Shown: piece by piece, positions 13,601 through 26,984 of the stretch
Numbering within the stretch: the first letter of the stretch is position 1
Layout of the letters: every line of letters begins with the position of its first letter
Source: Hymenolepis diminuta
Taxonomy: Eukaryota > Platyhelminthes > Cestoda > Cyclophyllidea > Hymenolepididae
Reading direction: 5' to 3'
DNA length: 64,000 nucleotides
Assembly (NCBI GenBank): GCA_900708905.1
Contig: CAADRB010000007.1
Location: 3,939,667-4,003,666, forward strand
The notes under the pieces: generated by a model
Seen by the model: the letters and a program-made list of their open reading frames with translations, nothing else
What the model was told of the DNA's origin: nothing
The model's database searches: none
Program-made: the position numbers and the translations under genes

Positions 13601-16600
13601 ATACCGCGTTTTTTATTTGTTTATGAACGATTAATGAAAAAAATCATCAATTGACAATTTGGATGTGCAGATATATAGCCATCATTATTGGTACTAGGTG
13701 ATTACAGAAGTACATGTTAACATCAATGCAGACTGTCAGAAACTGTCGTGCAAAACCCCAGCGCTTAAATTCTTTAATGGGATCACGAACGGTTTAAGAG
13801 ACTGCTGGTGAATGTTTAAATACAATTCGATTTTCAAATGAAACCTTGTACTTTTGTTCGTTTTTGAAAATTTGGAGTTACCCCTAAATCATTCTTGCAC
13901 ATTTTGCTTAGTTTTTGACAACTCAATCTCCTAATTACTTGAACCAAATGTTTCATTGACCTTTGAATCATATAGCTAAAAGGAGGCACAACTTTTTTCA
14001 ATTGAGTTCCTTGCGAGGTAAATGTCTAAAAGCACTTTTTTATAAACTGGGTACTGTTTTGAGTGTAATAACTAAAAAAACATCCGTTCTTCCCAAACGA
14101 TAGTCTCGTATTTGAATGGCATCATCTATTGAACCACACCCATTCAAACGAATCGTCAAATACAGAATGATTGAAAATTAACCCACTTTAAGGGATCTTA
14201 GGGTGTTTAAGTGACAAAGTATCGAAATTCGGAAACCATTTATTCAGTTTAAATGTGGATATTAAATTATTTGGTTTTAATTATATCATAATCACTCTGT
14301 ATTAACAGGTGGGATATATTTGAAAGGGAATATCGAATGTGGAGTTTTATAGGTATTACATCAAGCCTCTTATCTATTATTTGGTTTAACTGCAGTTAGA
14401 TCTCTTAACGTTCTGACCTCTGTTAGATTCTGAAATCATCAAGGACACTTTCGCCTGGAGAACATTTTAAAGATGTTTGGTGAATATTTTTACTAGCAAA
14501 ATCTTCGAAATAACCCAATAAACTGATTGCTGCTGGCTTTATCCGCCATGATTTTTTATTTGTGCTTTCATGGTTTCCAACAGTAGTCATGTATAGGTGG
14601 AAGGCGTCATGTAGTCTTTCTAACTGATAAATTCGCATTCAGTTTCTAATTTTTATCTAGTGTAGTTGGTATGCCTTGAAGCCTTATTCTGCTCTGGTTT
14701 CTATGTGGAAGAAAGAGAAGAGTGACAAGGTGGAAATAATTTATCTAACAAGCGTTGATTTAATGTTTTTAATGCTTGAAAGTGTATTTGGGCGCTATTT
14801 TGAATATAAAGACGCCGACGCTGGGTTGAGTTGTTAGCTTTACACTTTAACTTATAATAATTTTCATCACAAAGCAAGATACTAGAAAGCAAGAAATTGC
14901 ATCAGGAGAGCAGGAAAGATGCATCTGAACGAAATAAACTTCATCATGTAGGGGTTAGGTCAGGTGAAAGAATATTATAGAGAAATCATCAAAGCCATGT
15001 TTCGTGAATAGGAGGTAACGGGAATGGCCAAGAAGACAAATATATTTGATGCCAAGGTAGTTCGTCAACGCATTTCGCTACAAGTTAAAACGCTTACATG
15101 TATATTCCTTAATCATTTTCAAGTGAACTGAGGTGGCTTTCTGAGCACCTTCGAACTTTCTTACCTTTGGGGATGGTCAACATATTTTCTTGAAAATAGT
15201 TTTGCGGGTGATTAAAACACGTCATATCAAAATAACGGTAGACTTAAGACTTTCCTTATCTCAGTGAAAAGGTAGATCTTAAGATTATGCTCTGACAGAA
15301 TCATGACACGTAAAGTGATTTCTGGTAAATCTTCAAGCTTCAATGAAGAAAAATTCGCCTCTTACTCTAAAGGTTCTTTTAAGCCATCAGATGCTGAAAA
15401 AGAAAGCTTTCAAAACTTCCTGGCCAAGGCAAATCTATCAAGGGGTAAAGGAAGTCTTGTTTGACCGAGCTGTTAGTGGATAAGTTGATTCCCATCTCTT
15501 GCAGCGTAAGTCCCCGCCTCAGAGGGGTTAGAGCAAAAGTGGTAAAATGCGAAGTCGTTAACTGTACAGAAATGTACACAAAGCAATGCTCTTGTACTAT
15601 CGACAGAACCGTTGTTCCTCATACGTTCGCGTCTTTCAAGACGATGCCATCTTTTCATATCCAGTGATGTGGGTGGGTCGAATCTGGTCAAAAAGATAGT
15701 AAGTAGTTTATTGAAAATAATAGTGTTAGTACATTTATGGGTAACCAGTTGTGAATATTTGGCGCTGCTAACCTCTTTGTGAACCGGTGGCTCAGTTGAA
15801 AAGACACTTCTACCAATTTGGCTGTTACAAAATTGTTGTTCGCCTTCGTACGTCCAGTGATATGGGTGGTTAATTCTTTTCAACAAGAAGTGTGATAAAA
15901 TATGAGCATCTCATAGGCTTTCCCCTACCCAAGTCTAGTGTTATTAAACACTTCTTTTAATGAGCTTGGGATATTTGAATATAACCAAATTCCGAGAGAT
16001 GTGGAGGCAGAAAAGTCTGGTACAGTTGGTTTTTCCAACGGTTTCCTATATAATCTTACTATATATATATGCATTCTGATGCTTAACAATCGCCCTCAGC
16101 TTATCTAGCACAAACATTATTTAACATTATTTATTATTTGCTGTTCATCAAAAAACGCAACTAGTCGTTGTTATGAGCTCTGATTGTTTTTGGCTCTTCT
16201 GGTACTCATTTGACGGTGAATTGTAAATCTACTTTTTCATTTTTAGCCGGAGAATCACCAGCCTATAACTCAGAGGAAGATGAAGATTACCAACCTAATG
16301 TTGAGGGGACTGGAGATTGGCGAGGCGTAAGTTGTATTAGAATGAAATCATAGACCTTTGACCTAATGAAAAAGTTATCACGCTAATAGTTTGCTCTCGG
16401 AAAAGTCTAGAAGTAAGCATTACTTAGCTAAGCCTTCTCTTAATTAATGGAGAGGGTCACCCCACTTATTTAATGGGAAAGTCTGTTGTGACACAAGATC
16501 TAAGATAAATAATCCACTTAGATGCTTTACGCTGAGTTAAGTGTTTCTAAATATTTCTTTATGACTCTCCAAGTGTGCTTCTGGCTTGATCTGACATAAT

Positions 16601-19600
16601 ATGAAATCTGAATAATTCTGGAATCTTAAAATATCGTGAAATTCTGTCAGTAGAACTACTTCAGGTGTCCGATCAGGTTAAGCTTCGAGGTCTTCCCCTA
16701 TAGAAATAATGATTTCCCTAAAGGTTAAAGGGGTGCAGGAGACTTTCCCAAAATCAGAAGTTAACCGTTTTGCGTCCTTTGTTCGCCCGATAAGCAACCA
16801 AAAAGGTCATCGTCTGACAAATAGGGTAGTGCAGACAAGTGAACCAATATATGTGGTGAATAGGTTGCTAAAATCAAATCCTTATATCTTCATCCCCAAA
16901 CGTATGTTATCCCAATTTTTTCACTTACATTCTCTAACGTGATTCCTGGTTCTTTTCGATAAACCTTGTTCGTCTCCTACCTTGTGTGATAAAGATCGTG
17001 GTGAATTTAATTTGTATTGTCTTGTCTAGATTCTCCTAACGTAGATGCTAGATCTCTGCCCTTCTTACCAATCGCCTAGAAGCCACTCCTCTGAGGTTGT
17101 ATTATTCCAATAGAACTTCAAATACCGATGTCAAATATTTTTCTACTCTACTTTTCATGGTTTTGATTTTTCCCAATAAATCTTGCTGGACACGGTCCTA
17201 TGTCCTACCATCTTGTAAGAGAAGTTCCTAATGTGCTAGAAGCATTAGATAGACTCTCCGAACAGACATTAAATCTCTTAGCTCTTTACCTATAGCCTGG
17301 GTAGGGTAAGGAAACTTATGAATTTATGAACTTTTTACTCCTTTAAACTTCACCGAATATCAAGCAAGAAGGGAGACGGAGACCGTGTGTGAGTACGTGT
17401 ATTAAAGGACTACCTAGACTCTCTGAACCTAGGAAGTGGATCTTTAAACTACTTACCACAATCAGGACAGAATAGAGAAAAAGACTGTTTCTGTATTTTA
17501 ATAGAATGAAGATGAGTGGTTAGCAAACTGAAAAAATCAAAATTAAAGCAAAGCAAAGCTTTACATGTGGAGAGTAGAAAACTGTTATTAGAAGAAAAGC
17601 TCCCCGCTGGTAATTATTTTTTTGTTCGAGCCGGGTGTTTAAATTACTTGAGCCTGTAGCCGAACTCGAAATACTGAACTTCTGAGTTCTGATTGTGCGG
17701 TTTTGACCTCAACTGATTACGATCGGAAGTAATTGATGGTTTTGTTCCACTAAAGTTCATTTATTTTGACAGAAAATTCATTTCAGCATCAGTTTTCAAA
17801 AGTTCAAACATACATTCTAAAGCGTACTTCCCGTGTTTCCTATTATTCCTCGTCTACAATGAATTATTCTTATTACTCATAAAAGTCAAAAAGTTTTAAT
17901 CATGGGATATCATAGCATGTTAGTAGTTATACTTTATTTCAATGTCGGATACATTTCTCATAAGGAGTATAATAAATTTCGAAATATCTAAACTTTCCAA
18001 AACTCATTAATTCCTGGGTTTCTGAATATACTCATGTCAGCAACATTCAGAGAAATTGATTTAAGTGAATGGTTAGTCATGCCACTTTCTTTTACTTTCA
18101 TCTTTTTACAGCCGTGTACGGGTAGATTATGTTCGCAGACATTTATGCATTACTGGAGCTCACTCAAGATTGTATCTGGTATTGTGTTAAGATTATGGAA
18201 ATGGATTTTCTTCGAGAACCGTTGCTAATACCCAAGTGTGATCTACTAATCTGATCTAGAGATAAAAGCATAATATAAAAAAATTAGTGTAATCCGAACA
18301 ATCAGTGTTGTTAGTGTGGTTAGCACATGCATCTACCAAATCAGAATATATAAAATCAGAGTTTGGTATCCATTGTAATATATCAGCTCATACTGATCAA
18401 GAATGCGGTTTTTTTCATTGGAAAGTCTCCCGGAGGCTACTTCTATGCCTGAATAAGCTGTTGGAAAATGCTTTCGTCGAAGGGTTTCCAGGATAAGTAG
18501 GTACTAACTGCAAATATATCTCTGGATTTACTAAAATAATCAAATGTCACTCTTCCCTAGCCTTAGTAACCTGAAAATTAGAAGCCATATTTCTATCTAA
18601 ATCATGTCGTTGATATGGTCTTTTGATCAAATGAGCTAGCTGAGACCTTTTATCTGTAGCTTCGTTAGCATGTTTGACTAAAAGAAGAGTGTCTCAATAT
18701 TAGAAGCGGTAATGTATATCAAGAAAATAAATAAATAGGGTTCTAAAACTTCAGATTTGAGAGCTTGTTGAAGTAAAGTTCAAGCTTTAAGGTCCTGTTT
18801 CTAGATTCTTAACTAGAACTTTACCCGTGTCCATCTTGGTATAGTAATTCTTGATAGTCAATGAGCAACTAGCAGAGATGTTCGTTGTGTTAATCTTCCC
18901 TTCAATGACACATCATTCCATTATAAAGTTAATCCATAGAGTCACACCTTCAAATTATGGGATTTGTTTTGAAACCAAAATCTGCACGATCGCAGTTGCA
19001 GTTAAAGCCTCCTTGTTCTCTCTCAAAACCTTCACTCTGAGTTTTTGAGGACATTCCGTTTGAGCCTAAAGCTTCAGTTGCCACTTCAAATTCATCTAAC
19101 CACAGAAAGTTTACGCTCGAATCGATTTAGTTTAAGTCTAGTCACTCTCTCTTTAGACTTATGGAGTCGCTAGCTATCAGCCAAAACAGCGGCATGAAAT
19201 TAGCTTACGTGACTTTAAGAGAGCTCACTTGAGTTTACCCAGGTTGAGAAATTCACATTCTGATTACTTGCAAGCTAGTTCGTTAATCCCTTCTTGAGAT
19301 TTGATGTTTCGCTTAACTCATCGTGGTGTTTTTAAAAATTCGATTAAAGAACCCATTAAAACGAAATCTACCCTGTATTTCCAATGAGTTTTTTACCTTG
19401 GAGTTTTCTCTCTCATGTAATGGAAAGCGTACCAGTAAAGTATTTAAAACGTGGAGATATTAATGCTTTTGTAAATGGTATCTGCTGGTTGGACTTTTGA
19501 TTCTATTCACAATGTGATCTGGTGGAGTCCTTTAATCTATCCCTTCACGTCGACTTGGTTATATATGTGGTGGTAATATTAATTTGCGCATTGGTGTCCT

Positions 19601-22600
19601 TATGTGATCCATCAAATTTTGTTGCTACTTTCAATTACGTTTCGCAGGCTTCTAATTATGTTTGTGTATTTTATTATAATGTGTGTTATAGAAGGTAGTA
19701 ATGGATGATATTTCGTTTGGTGTATTAACTGATATTCATTGCTTTAAATATTTCCTAATTCCTTTAATTATTATGCAACACGCAATCGCTCCACCACCCC
19801 TGTTATTAAGAGGTATTAGCTCTGCTTAAACTCTCTAGTCATCAATTCAAACAGTGAATCTTGAATCTCCTACAACTCCTCAACGTAATAGGGAGGCAGT
19901 ATTGCGGATCCTCTCTGTTGAGAAACTTGATGTCTACCATTCTCTTCGTTGGCTACTGCGGTTGATCGCTCCGCTCACTGGGCATTGAGCCCATGACCTC
20001 TGACTTCACAGATCAGCACATTAACCGTTGCGTTCCTTAATCACCTCTTTCGCCTAATGTTTATATAACTTGATTTTATTGATAATATTTTTGCATTAAC
20101 CTGGCCTATCCTCTTTCACCATGTATTGAGTGTTGAACATAAATTCCTTAATAATCATATGCCTCCTTCGTCTTTTATGAGAATCATGAAAATCTGTGTC
20201 ATGGGTTGACTTTAAATGACTCCTAAAAAGGGTCATAATTTCAGAACTTCCATTTTTGTAATCACGCCGCACTTCCAGTAAGTCGCCTGACCAGGAGCTG
20301 AGGTTACTTTACTCCGCTTCATAAGAATGTCATTTATAGCATTGCATGATCGATCTCTCACCTTAGTATACAATTAATCAATGAATCCTAGAATTATGAA
20401 TGTTTGAAAATTTCAGTTAACACTTGTGTTATTGGGTAAATCGATAAGAACCATAATAGAATCGTTAATACTGGGTATATCACAAAGTCATTATAACCTC
20501 ATTGCTGCTACTATTATTATTATTATTCCCCACAGTAATACAAAAAAATTTACAATTTTTTATTTTGGGAAGTAACTGTCATCGAATGACCGTAAGCCCA
20601 AATGGCAAAGTGGAGAGAATCTTAAACATACAGAGAGGGTATCAAAGAGTCTTACTTCATTTGATTTTTGGACTCAGGTTGTAAAATATTTACTAAATGG
20701 GTAGTTCACGTTCTGAAACTCAAATTTCATGATTCATCCCTCGGATTTCAGAAATGCTTGTCTACAATGTTCGGTGTTTATTGACTGATATTATTTAATC
20801 AGAAAGGGTCAGTCTTGCCGCTTCGTTTCGTTTTTTCTTCCAATGATTGAGAACATAAATGACCTTGTATGATATTCCGCAGTTTACAGCTATAGCATAG
20901 CAAAGACAAGATAGATAAAAGCACAGCTCTAAATTGTGACTCTAAACCATGTCCTCATAAGCTTATTTCCGTTTATTCTTTTGTATATTTGGTTCCACCC
21001 TGTAATACTGGTGATCTATTCAGATGCTTTCTGCTCTCTGCTGTCTAATTTTACTCGAACTTCCCTTAAAGCAGGTGCTGAGATTCAGTTTACCTAAGAC
21101 ATTACAGTTTCAAATTGGAGTTATGATTGCCATTCCCAGTGCTCGCCTTGGTTTTAGTGACCTTTCCGGACTCGAAAGTTTTTTAATAAAGTTGATATTG
21201 ATCATAATGATGAACGTTTATGGGGAATTTAACTAAATCACTTTTTAAAAAGAACAAGGTTATATCGATAAACTGAGAATTGAGGAGAATGTCTTCGAGT
21301 GATTGAGAACATAGACCGACCACTTTCACTCAGTATTTTCAGCAATAGTTTTGGCCACTGTCTTCGTCTGTTTTGCTCTCATCAATTTCGATTGGTTGTC
21401 TAAAGATTAAGCAAACTACATGCCAACAGATTAGATGTGCTTACCTTGGTGCGTCTCATAAGTAACAAGGTTTTTCGTCTTCTAGGATATCCGCGTAGGT
21501 GACGACTTTCAGGCTGTTATTCCGTCAGCACCATTAGCTCCCAACAAGCGAACGGACTCGCACTTGGGCTCTGAAGCAGGGCTGTTGTGGCAACCTGGTC
21601 ATATGTCTGAAGCAGCCACTGAATGCTACGAACGTACCTACACTGAATCCATCGCCGAACTCCCTCCCAATGTCGCTACTCCTGATGATGAAGAGGTGAG
21701 TGCCCGATGCATTTTGTATGCATCTGTATAGAATACGAATTTCTCGTAAAGGCGGCTCCAATATGCCTTGCTTCTGCTCTCTATGACTGAAATATTCCTA
21801 AAATGTAAACCACAAAATCAAGTCTAAAGGCAATTAGTTCTTGACATCAGTTAAAAATCCGCTACCCGTAAAGTTCTCATGCACTCATTCGACAATTTAT
21901 GACTTTTATTAGTTCATTAATTTTACGCGGAAATTTTACTTGTGAGGGCAGTTAAATTTATTGTTTGTTCCTCAACTCTGAAATGTGTCTAATGAAGCAG
22001 TGCTTGCACATGTTAGAGTAAAATTGAAATTTACCGATATTTGTTTGAATATGTTCTGGCTTTGTGGCTCATTATAACTAATGAACTACCTTCGAGTTCA
22101 TAGCCTTTCTTCTTGTTAAGAATTGTTGGCTAATGGCTTATTTGAGAACTCAGAAAGCAATCTCTATCGAAAATAAATCACATTTTATTGTACTGTAGTT
22201 GCATGACTTAAGGTAGCAGATTTTTGTGTCTAGATTTTTGAGCTAGAAAACTAAGTCGAAACGTAAACGCATGTCTTGTTTGATTTGAAAAATACCTCCT
22301 TCAAATTGTTGGTGGTCTTATATTGCTTAATTTTTTATCTATTCATTTAATATTAGGCTCTTTTCCATCTAATGCGATCGGGCTACGATGCCGATGAAGC
22401 CCTTAGCCGTCTTCAAAATAGATCCGTTCAGCCTCATGGTACGTCTCACACGTACTGCTTATTATTCGTAAGTAGTATCGTATAATTAGCGCCTCTCTCC
22501 CATGCAGAAATTCGTCGACCAATTGAAGAATGGACTGAAGAAGATTGCACAAATTTTGAGAAGGGTTTTGCAGTTTACGAAAAAAACTTCTACAAAATTC

Positions 22601-25600
22601 AAGTCCATAGGGTACGCACCTACTTGTGACCTCAGTATCTGCTTCTTGTTGTGTGTCCCTAGATTGCTAATGCTAACTTTCCTTTTTTCCGTTTGAAGTT
22701 GCCACATAAAACAACAAAGGATTTAGTGCTCTTCTATTACTTCTACAAGAAGACTGCTCGTTATGAGGAATTAATGCGATTGACGAAGGGGGAGAAGAAT
22801 AAACCCTCTCATCCTGCCATCACGTAAGTTGTTGCTATTTTTTTAACTATCTTGCTCTTTTCTTCCAACTCGGAAAAACGATTTCTGTAATCAATCCAAT
22901 TCCTGAAAGTACTACCGTTTCAAGGGTTAGAATGTTATTTTCAGCCGAAGCAAATTTTGTTATCAGTTGGAGCTGAATGTGTGTAATATCATCTACTATA
23001 GTCCAGCAAATCTTTTAGTGCAACCGCAACCACCAAAATTCTGCCTTTTCGGTTTGTATCTGCTCTTCGACCTTGTGGTAATCGATGATATGCTGGTCCA
23101 GTCGATGACTAATAGATACTTGAAAGTCAAAGTTCATTGAATTCTCGGGGGAATTTTAAAAATGATTGTATTTTAAATCATATCAGTTTTGTAAATTTAA
23201 CAGATGCCTTAGTGAGGTCAGATCTAATGGGTTCGGTGTACATTTGTGATCAGAAAGACTAACCGAATTGATTAATTTTACGAAGTTCTCATTATGAAGG
23301 CTTCCTGTTGCTAACCCTCTACTGAAGATGAGTTTCGAAAAACACTTTCTTTAAAAAAATACATCTTTTTGAGATATCAGCTAGGCAAATGAACAATTTA
23401 CTGTTAGTTTGCACACGTTTCCACATTGGGTTGTTTCAATAATACAATACAAAGCACCAATCACTATCAAATACGGCTTCGTTCCGGGAATATGAAAAGC
23501 TATCAAATGTTTTGCAAATCAATTTGTGAAATGTAACGAGATATGCTATAAACATGATTATGAATACATCCTCATATATCTCTCAATTTGTGGATCATCG
23601 GAATCTAGCGAAATTTTCCTCTCCAACTTAGCTTATTGTTGGTAAGGATAAAGAAGGACAACGAGAAGGCACATATATACCGTTCAGAAGAAGAAGTTCA
23701 ACTTCTACAGTCTTCAACACAGTCAAAATATGAAGGAAATGGGGATTGGCGTGAGTATCTAGATTAGAAGAGGGCAAAAGAGGTATATTTTCCTCAAATA
23801 GCGAATGAAACGTATTCGGGAAGGTTTGACAACCATGTCCAATAGGTTAATAACAATGTGTTTCCATATGGTTATTGTACTTCTTATTTATTTATTTATA
23901 AAAGACTATAGCAACCTATTTAGTAGGTGGTTCATCGATCTTTGGATTAAATAATATCGATGAAGTTCTCTATTTAGTAGAAACATTATTCGTTGCGAAG
24001 GAAATAATTCGTTTTTGTGAGTCGCTCTTCCCATTCTTTTTGCTCTTATTAATTGGTTCCCATCTTAAACAATATATTTGCTATGAAAACCAGTCGCTAC
24101 TATTTACCAATGAGAGCACACTTGACCACATTCCTAAGTCCGCAAAAGTTCATATTAAGTCATTTCTCTTTTGAACAATGTATAATCCCAAGACCCACTA
24201 AAAGTAGGGATTATTATTGGGGGGGGGGGAATTTGTAGCCTCTAACAGATCCAAAATCAATCATCCAATGAGTATCTAACTTGCGGCAGACATTTACTTT
24301 GATCATTATGCCACCAGCGCATATAATTCATTTATTGAACATAGGCTTGTGGACAAAATACCAGGCTCACTAGGTACAAAGTTACAAAGATAGTGCTTTA
24401 ATGAGATTTAGCAGGGAGAAAGAGAGGGCCGCAAAAACAGAAGGTAGATACTACAGGTAGAGAGAAGCTGTTTGAAGGGAAAGAGCCGAGTAGATGTCTG
24501 GTAGAAACGGGAAAGGTTGGGGTTGAGCCATGGGGAAGATTCCACTTGGGTATATATAGGTAAAGAGTTGGTAGAAGTTGGAATAATCAAAAGATAATGT
24601 GATAATTCATAGGTGGAAAGGTGGGGGTAAATCCATGGTGATTAAGGATTTGAAAGGGAGGGAAGTGTTGTCTGACTCTCAGGTGTCTCCATGCATTTGC
24701 CGATCCATGCACGGCGATAAAATTTTGTTAATTAATAATGTTTCGACAAATGTAATCATATTTAAAACGTTTTAAATGCATACGGTTTATTTTACACATG
24801 AAGAATCGCTAACTTTGAGTGGAGATTTACTGGCTTTCTCCACAAACAGGGTCGAAAAAGGACCGACCGTGGTGTAGATTCTTTTATAAGAAGGGCACAT
24901 TGGAGATTTCTAATTCCGCAGCTTATAATCTGAAATAGTGCGCTGGGTTAAAAAAGGATAAGTCGTAAAGGAAACAGAGGAACATCCTCCCCTGACAACT
25001 AATGTCTTTTGCCATTGTAGGGACTTTATGGACATTTTAATGCAACAACAATATGTCGCCGCTGCTGCTGCTCAAGGAGTTCCAAGTACTTCAGCTAATC
25101 CTGTCCAAGAAGGTGAGCGCCGGGCTCAATCTCAACCCGCACCTTCACCTTCCGGTGATGCTGCTAGCTCAGGATCCTCTCGTAAGATACTAACTGCCTT
25201 ATTTAATGTACTTTTATCAATCCCTTTGCTTGCATGAAATATACCAACAAAACATTGGTGCATATAGGTATGAGGTATTTCTTGTCGCGTAAGTCGCTAT
25301 TCATCTGATATGTATGCGCTAATCGATAGGTTTATTTGTATCATATACACTTACTGGACATTGGTGTAAATAGATGGGATACAGACCCACCATATCGCGT
25401 AAGTTGCTTTTGGCTGGCTTGGAGAGTTCTGCTAGTCTGTGCATTTACGTTAGTCTTCATGGGGTGCTCTCAGTCATCTTTCAGTAATAGTTATAATGTA
25501 GTGTGCCGGCGGTGCAGCTATTAACATGCTCGTCTGCGAAGTCAGAGATCATGAGTGCAACTGTGTATACTCAGCAACTTGGCATTCCACACTAGTTAGG

Positions 25601-26573
25601 TCTAGAGGGTGGCAGAATTTGAGTCCCTCACCAGGTAGGCACTACGTTCCGCTCTATCTAAGATAAGCGTTGAAAACGCTTTTTGCATGGGATAAAAGTT
25701 ATAATTGGTTGCTTCAGGCCTGTTCTAAGGTGCTTTTTCTCAACCACTCTTATTATCGAGATCCAGAGCTCCTTATCGTCTTCACGTCTAGCCATAAATT
25801 AGAATCATCAGATGTAGGTGAATCACAAATAGAGAGGGGGTAATAGTTATGTTAGGAGCCTGGGCTTGTTAACACTTCCTTTAATGGACTTAGCGATTTT
25901 TTAAAGTCTGTTATTAAATGATGTAAATCACAAGGCACGTTGCTGCCGAGGAATTGAGAGTAGGATAAACTGACAACCCGCCAATACGGATGCATTTGCC
26001 TGCACACGGAGTTAATCAATCAGCCAAATGTGAGAGAACAGCGGTTATTGCCTAGATCAGGAAGTATACTCATCTTCAGGTTCCCTGTTAGTCACTGGGT
26101 GGTGGCCATTGTGGCAAGGTGCACACTATGGTTCTTTGTTTCTATTCCCATCTTCCATTCATCTATAGGATGCTTCTTATTAAAGACTTATTTGGACCAA
26201 TAAGACACAAAGATGTGATCACAGGCTTTGACTCTGTCGAAATCAGAAGATACGGAGTGACGATGTTCGTATTAGGAGACCACTTTTCTTCAGTATATTC
26301 AGTTATTTTATATGGAAACCACCGTTTGGATATGACGATTAGCGCTAAATTATTTGGGCTGACCTTGCTTTGAGTTCAAGTTATCATAAAGTAGTTCAAG
26401 AGGGCTTTATATCTCATGCTGTTGTTTTCTCCTTTACAGAATCCGTGATTGCCATTAGTTCAAACGATAGTGGTGACGAGGCTCACAGCCAACAGGGGGC
26501 ATCCTCTGTATCTCCTTCCTCTTCCTCTGCAGCTACTGCAAATGCTGCAGCTTCCTCCTCGACGGCTTTGTAA
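7628..26573 (+). CDS. MIER1: MIER-family transcriptional corepressor (ELM2-SANT protein), 10 exons
   Basis: Exons: 7628-7822, 10271-10516, 12837-13125, 16247-16326, 21486-21695, 22357-22438, 22508-22611, 22699-22823, 25021-25181, 26440-26573. They join in phase with GT-AG introns into 541 residues ending in TAA. MIER proteins bind HDAC1/2 through ELM2-SANT and act in the nucleus as corepressors. Visible order: acidic N-terminus (1-65); a conserved block EMSLSDLLAAYGV across the exon 1/2 boundary, matching the MIER motif EGDMPIHELLSLYGY; an acidic low-complexity linker to about 265; ELM2 (about 271-365) starting DIRVGDDFQAVIP and ending in a 'DADEALSRLQ' helix; SANT (about 372-425) with WTEEDCTNFEKGF and an FYYFYKK helix; then an Ala/Ser-rich tail. 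The start is the first in-frame ATG of exon 1. MIER1, 2 and 3 cannot be told apart here. Introns of 69 and 87 nt sit beside introns of 2-5 kb. An alternative 5' or 3' exon cannot be excluded. Confidence 0.93.
8290..8390 (-). repeat. tRNA-derived SINE-like element, copy 1 (MIER intron 1)
   Basis: Read on the minus strand, it contains TGAAGTCAGAGGTCA followed by GTTCAATGCCCA. The same core occurs at 19915-20040 (minus strand) and, more diverged, at 25505-25660 and 46415-46545 (plus strand). The GTTCAATGCC piece resembles a tRNA B box. This copy is short and lacks a clear A box. Confidence 0.45.
9960..10200 (+). repeat. Dispersed repeat R2, copy 1 (MIER intron 1)
   Basis: A run with TTTGATTTTTGGATTTAGG, then TACAATATTTACTAA, GTAGTTCACG, a block around TTTCATGATTCATC, and then GGTGCTTATTGACTG recurs in the same order at about 20595-20900 and, more diverged, at 12240-12400. 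All three copies lie in introns of the MIER gene. No coding potential or terminal structure was found, so the class is unknown. Confidence 0.6.
12240..12400 (+). repeat. Dispersed repeat R2, copy 2 (MIER intron 2)
   Basis: This is a diverged copy of the block at 9960-10200: TACAATATTTACTGA, TTCACGC, AATTCAGATTTCA, CCTCAGGATTACT, then TTCTTATTGATCC, in the same order and spacing. It is non-coding. Confidence 0.5.
16960..17310 (+). repeat. Possible dispersed repeat R3, weak copy (MIER intron 4)
   Basis: This pyrimidine-rich block ends with an ordered set of words (CCCAATAAATCTTGCTGG, a block ending CTACCATCTTGT, CCTAATGTGCTAGAAG, TAGATAGACTCTCCGA). The set resembles 44080-44190, where CTAATAAACC, CATCTTGTGG, CCTAATATATTAGAAG and GTAGACAGACCATC follow in the same order. 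The likeness is only moderate. Confidence 0.35.
19915..20040 (-). repeat. tRNA-derived SINE-like element, copy 2 (MIER intron 4)
   Basis: On the minus strand this reads AACGCAACGGTTAATGTGCT, then TGAAGTCAGAGGTCA, then GGGCTCAATGCCCAGTGAGC. The last piece resembles a pol III B box (GGTTCRANNCC). The first part parallels GCGCAGCGGTTAATGGACTC at 46424. The likely origin is a tRNA-derived SINE. Confidence 0.5.
20595..20900 (+). repeat. Dispersed repeat R2, copy 3 (MIER intron 4)
   Basis: This is the closest relative of the block at 9960-10200. It carries TTTGATTTTTGGACTCAGG, AAATATTTACTAA, GTAGTTCACG, TTTCATGATTCATCCCT, GGTGTTTATTGACTG and then a TCTTGCCGC stretch matching the TCTTGCCAC of copy 1. 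It is non-coding. Confidence 0.6.
25505..25660 (+). repeat. tRNA-derived SINE-like element, copy 3 (MIER intron 9)
   Basis: It contains GCCGGCGGTGCAGCTATTAA, then CTCGTCTGCGAAGTCAGAG, then ATGAGTGCAA, and later GGGTGGCAGAATTTGAGTCC. The same order occurs at 46415-46545 (GCGCAGCGGTTAATGGACTC, TCTGCTGAGTTAGAGGTC, GGGTGGCAAAATT). The front resembles an A box (TGGCGCAGCGG in the other copy). Confidence 0.5.
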
Positions 26574-26984
26574 AAGAACTTCCCTTATCTTCCATGTCCC
26601 TCATACTCTGCGGTCATCATGTACACACTCCCATTAATTCAGTTTTGCAAGAATTCCCACCTCGCACACCCGTTCCCTCAATTTCTAGTCCCTTTACTTG
26701 TTGGCGTTACTCCTCTTTTGATCTTTACATTCTCTCTACACCCCTTTCCACTCCCCAAATGGATGTTTGCTTCTACTGTTATCCTTACTAATAGCAGCGG
26801 CGACAAGCATTATGTATACATGTAGTGTTTCCGGTAATTGTACTGCAACAGTATAATCTTGGTTGATCTTCAGTAAGCGAATGGGCTTAATTCCTCTGTT
26901 GAATTGAATAAGTTGAGGACAGAGTAATGTTGAGTATTGAGGGCTACACACGGAAACCCGGATACAGTGCACCTGGACTACGCC

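Noticed and set aside
15473..15886. Minus-strand open frame of 137 codons in MIER intron 3
   Set aside because: It is the longest frame in the intron, but it has no recognisable domain, and it contains a short direct repeat (a CCAGTGATGTGGGTGG-like word twice) that points to repeat DNA. No splice context was seen.
16709..16942. Plus-strand 77-codon frame in MIER intron 4
   Set aside because: It is next to repeat R3-like sequence, with no motif and no splice partners.
24222..24230. Run of G and short ATT, TA and CAA microsatellites (also near 16057, 20510 and 41210)
   Set aside because: They are too short to be informative and are common in AT-rich introns.
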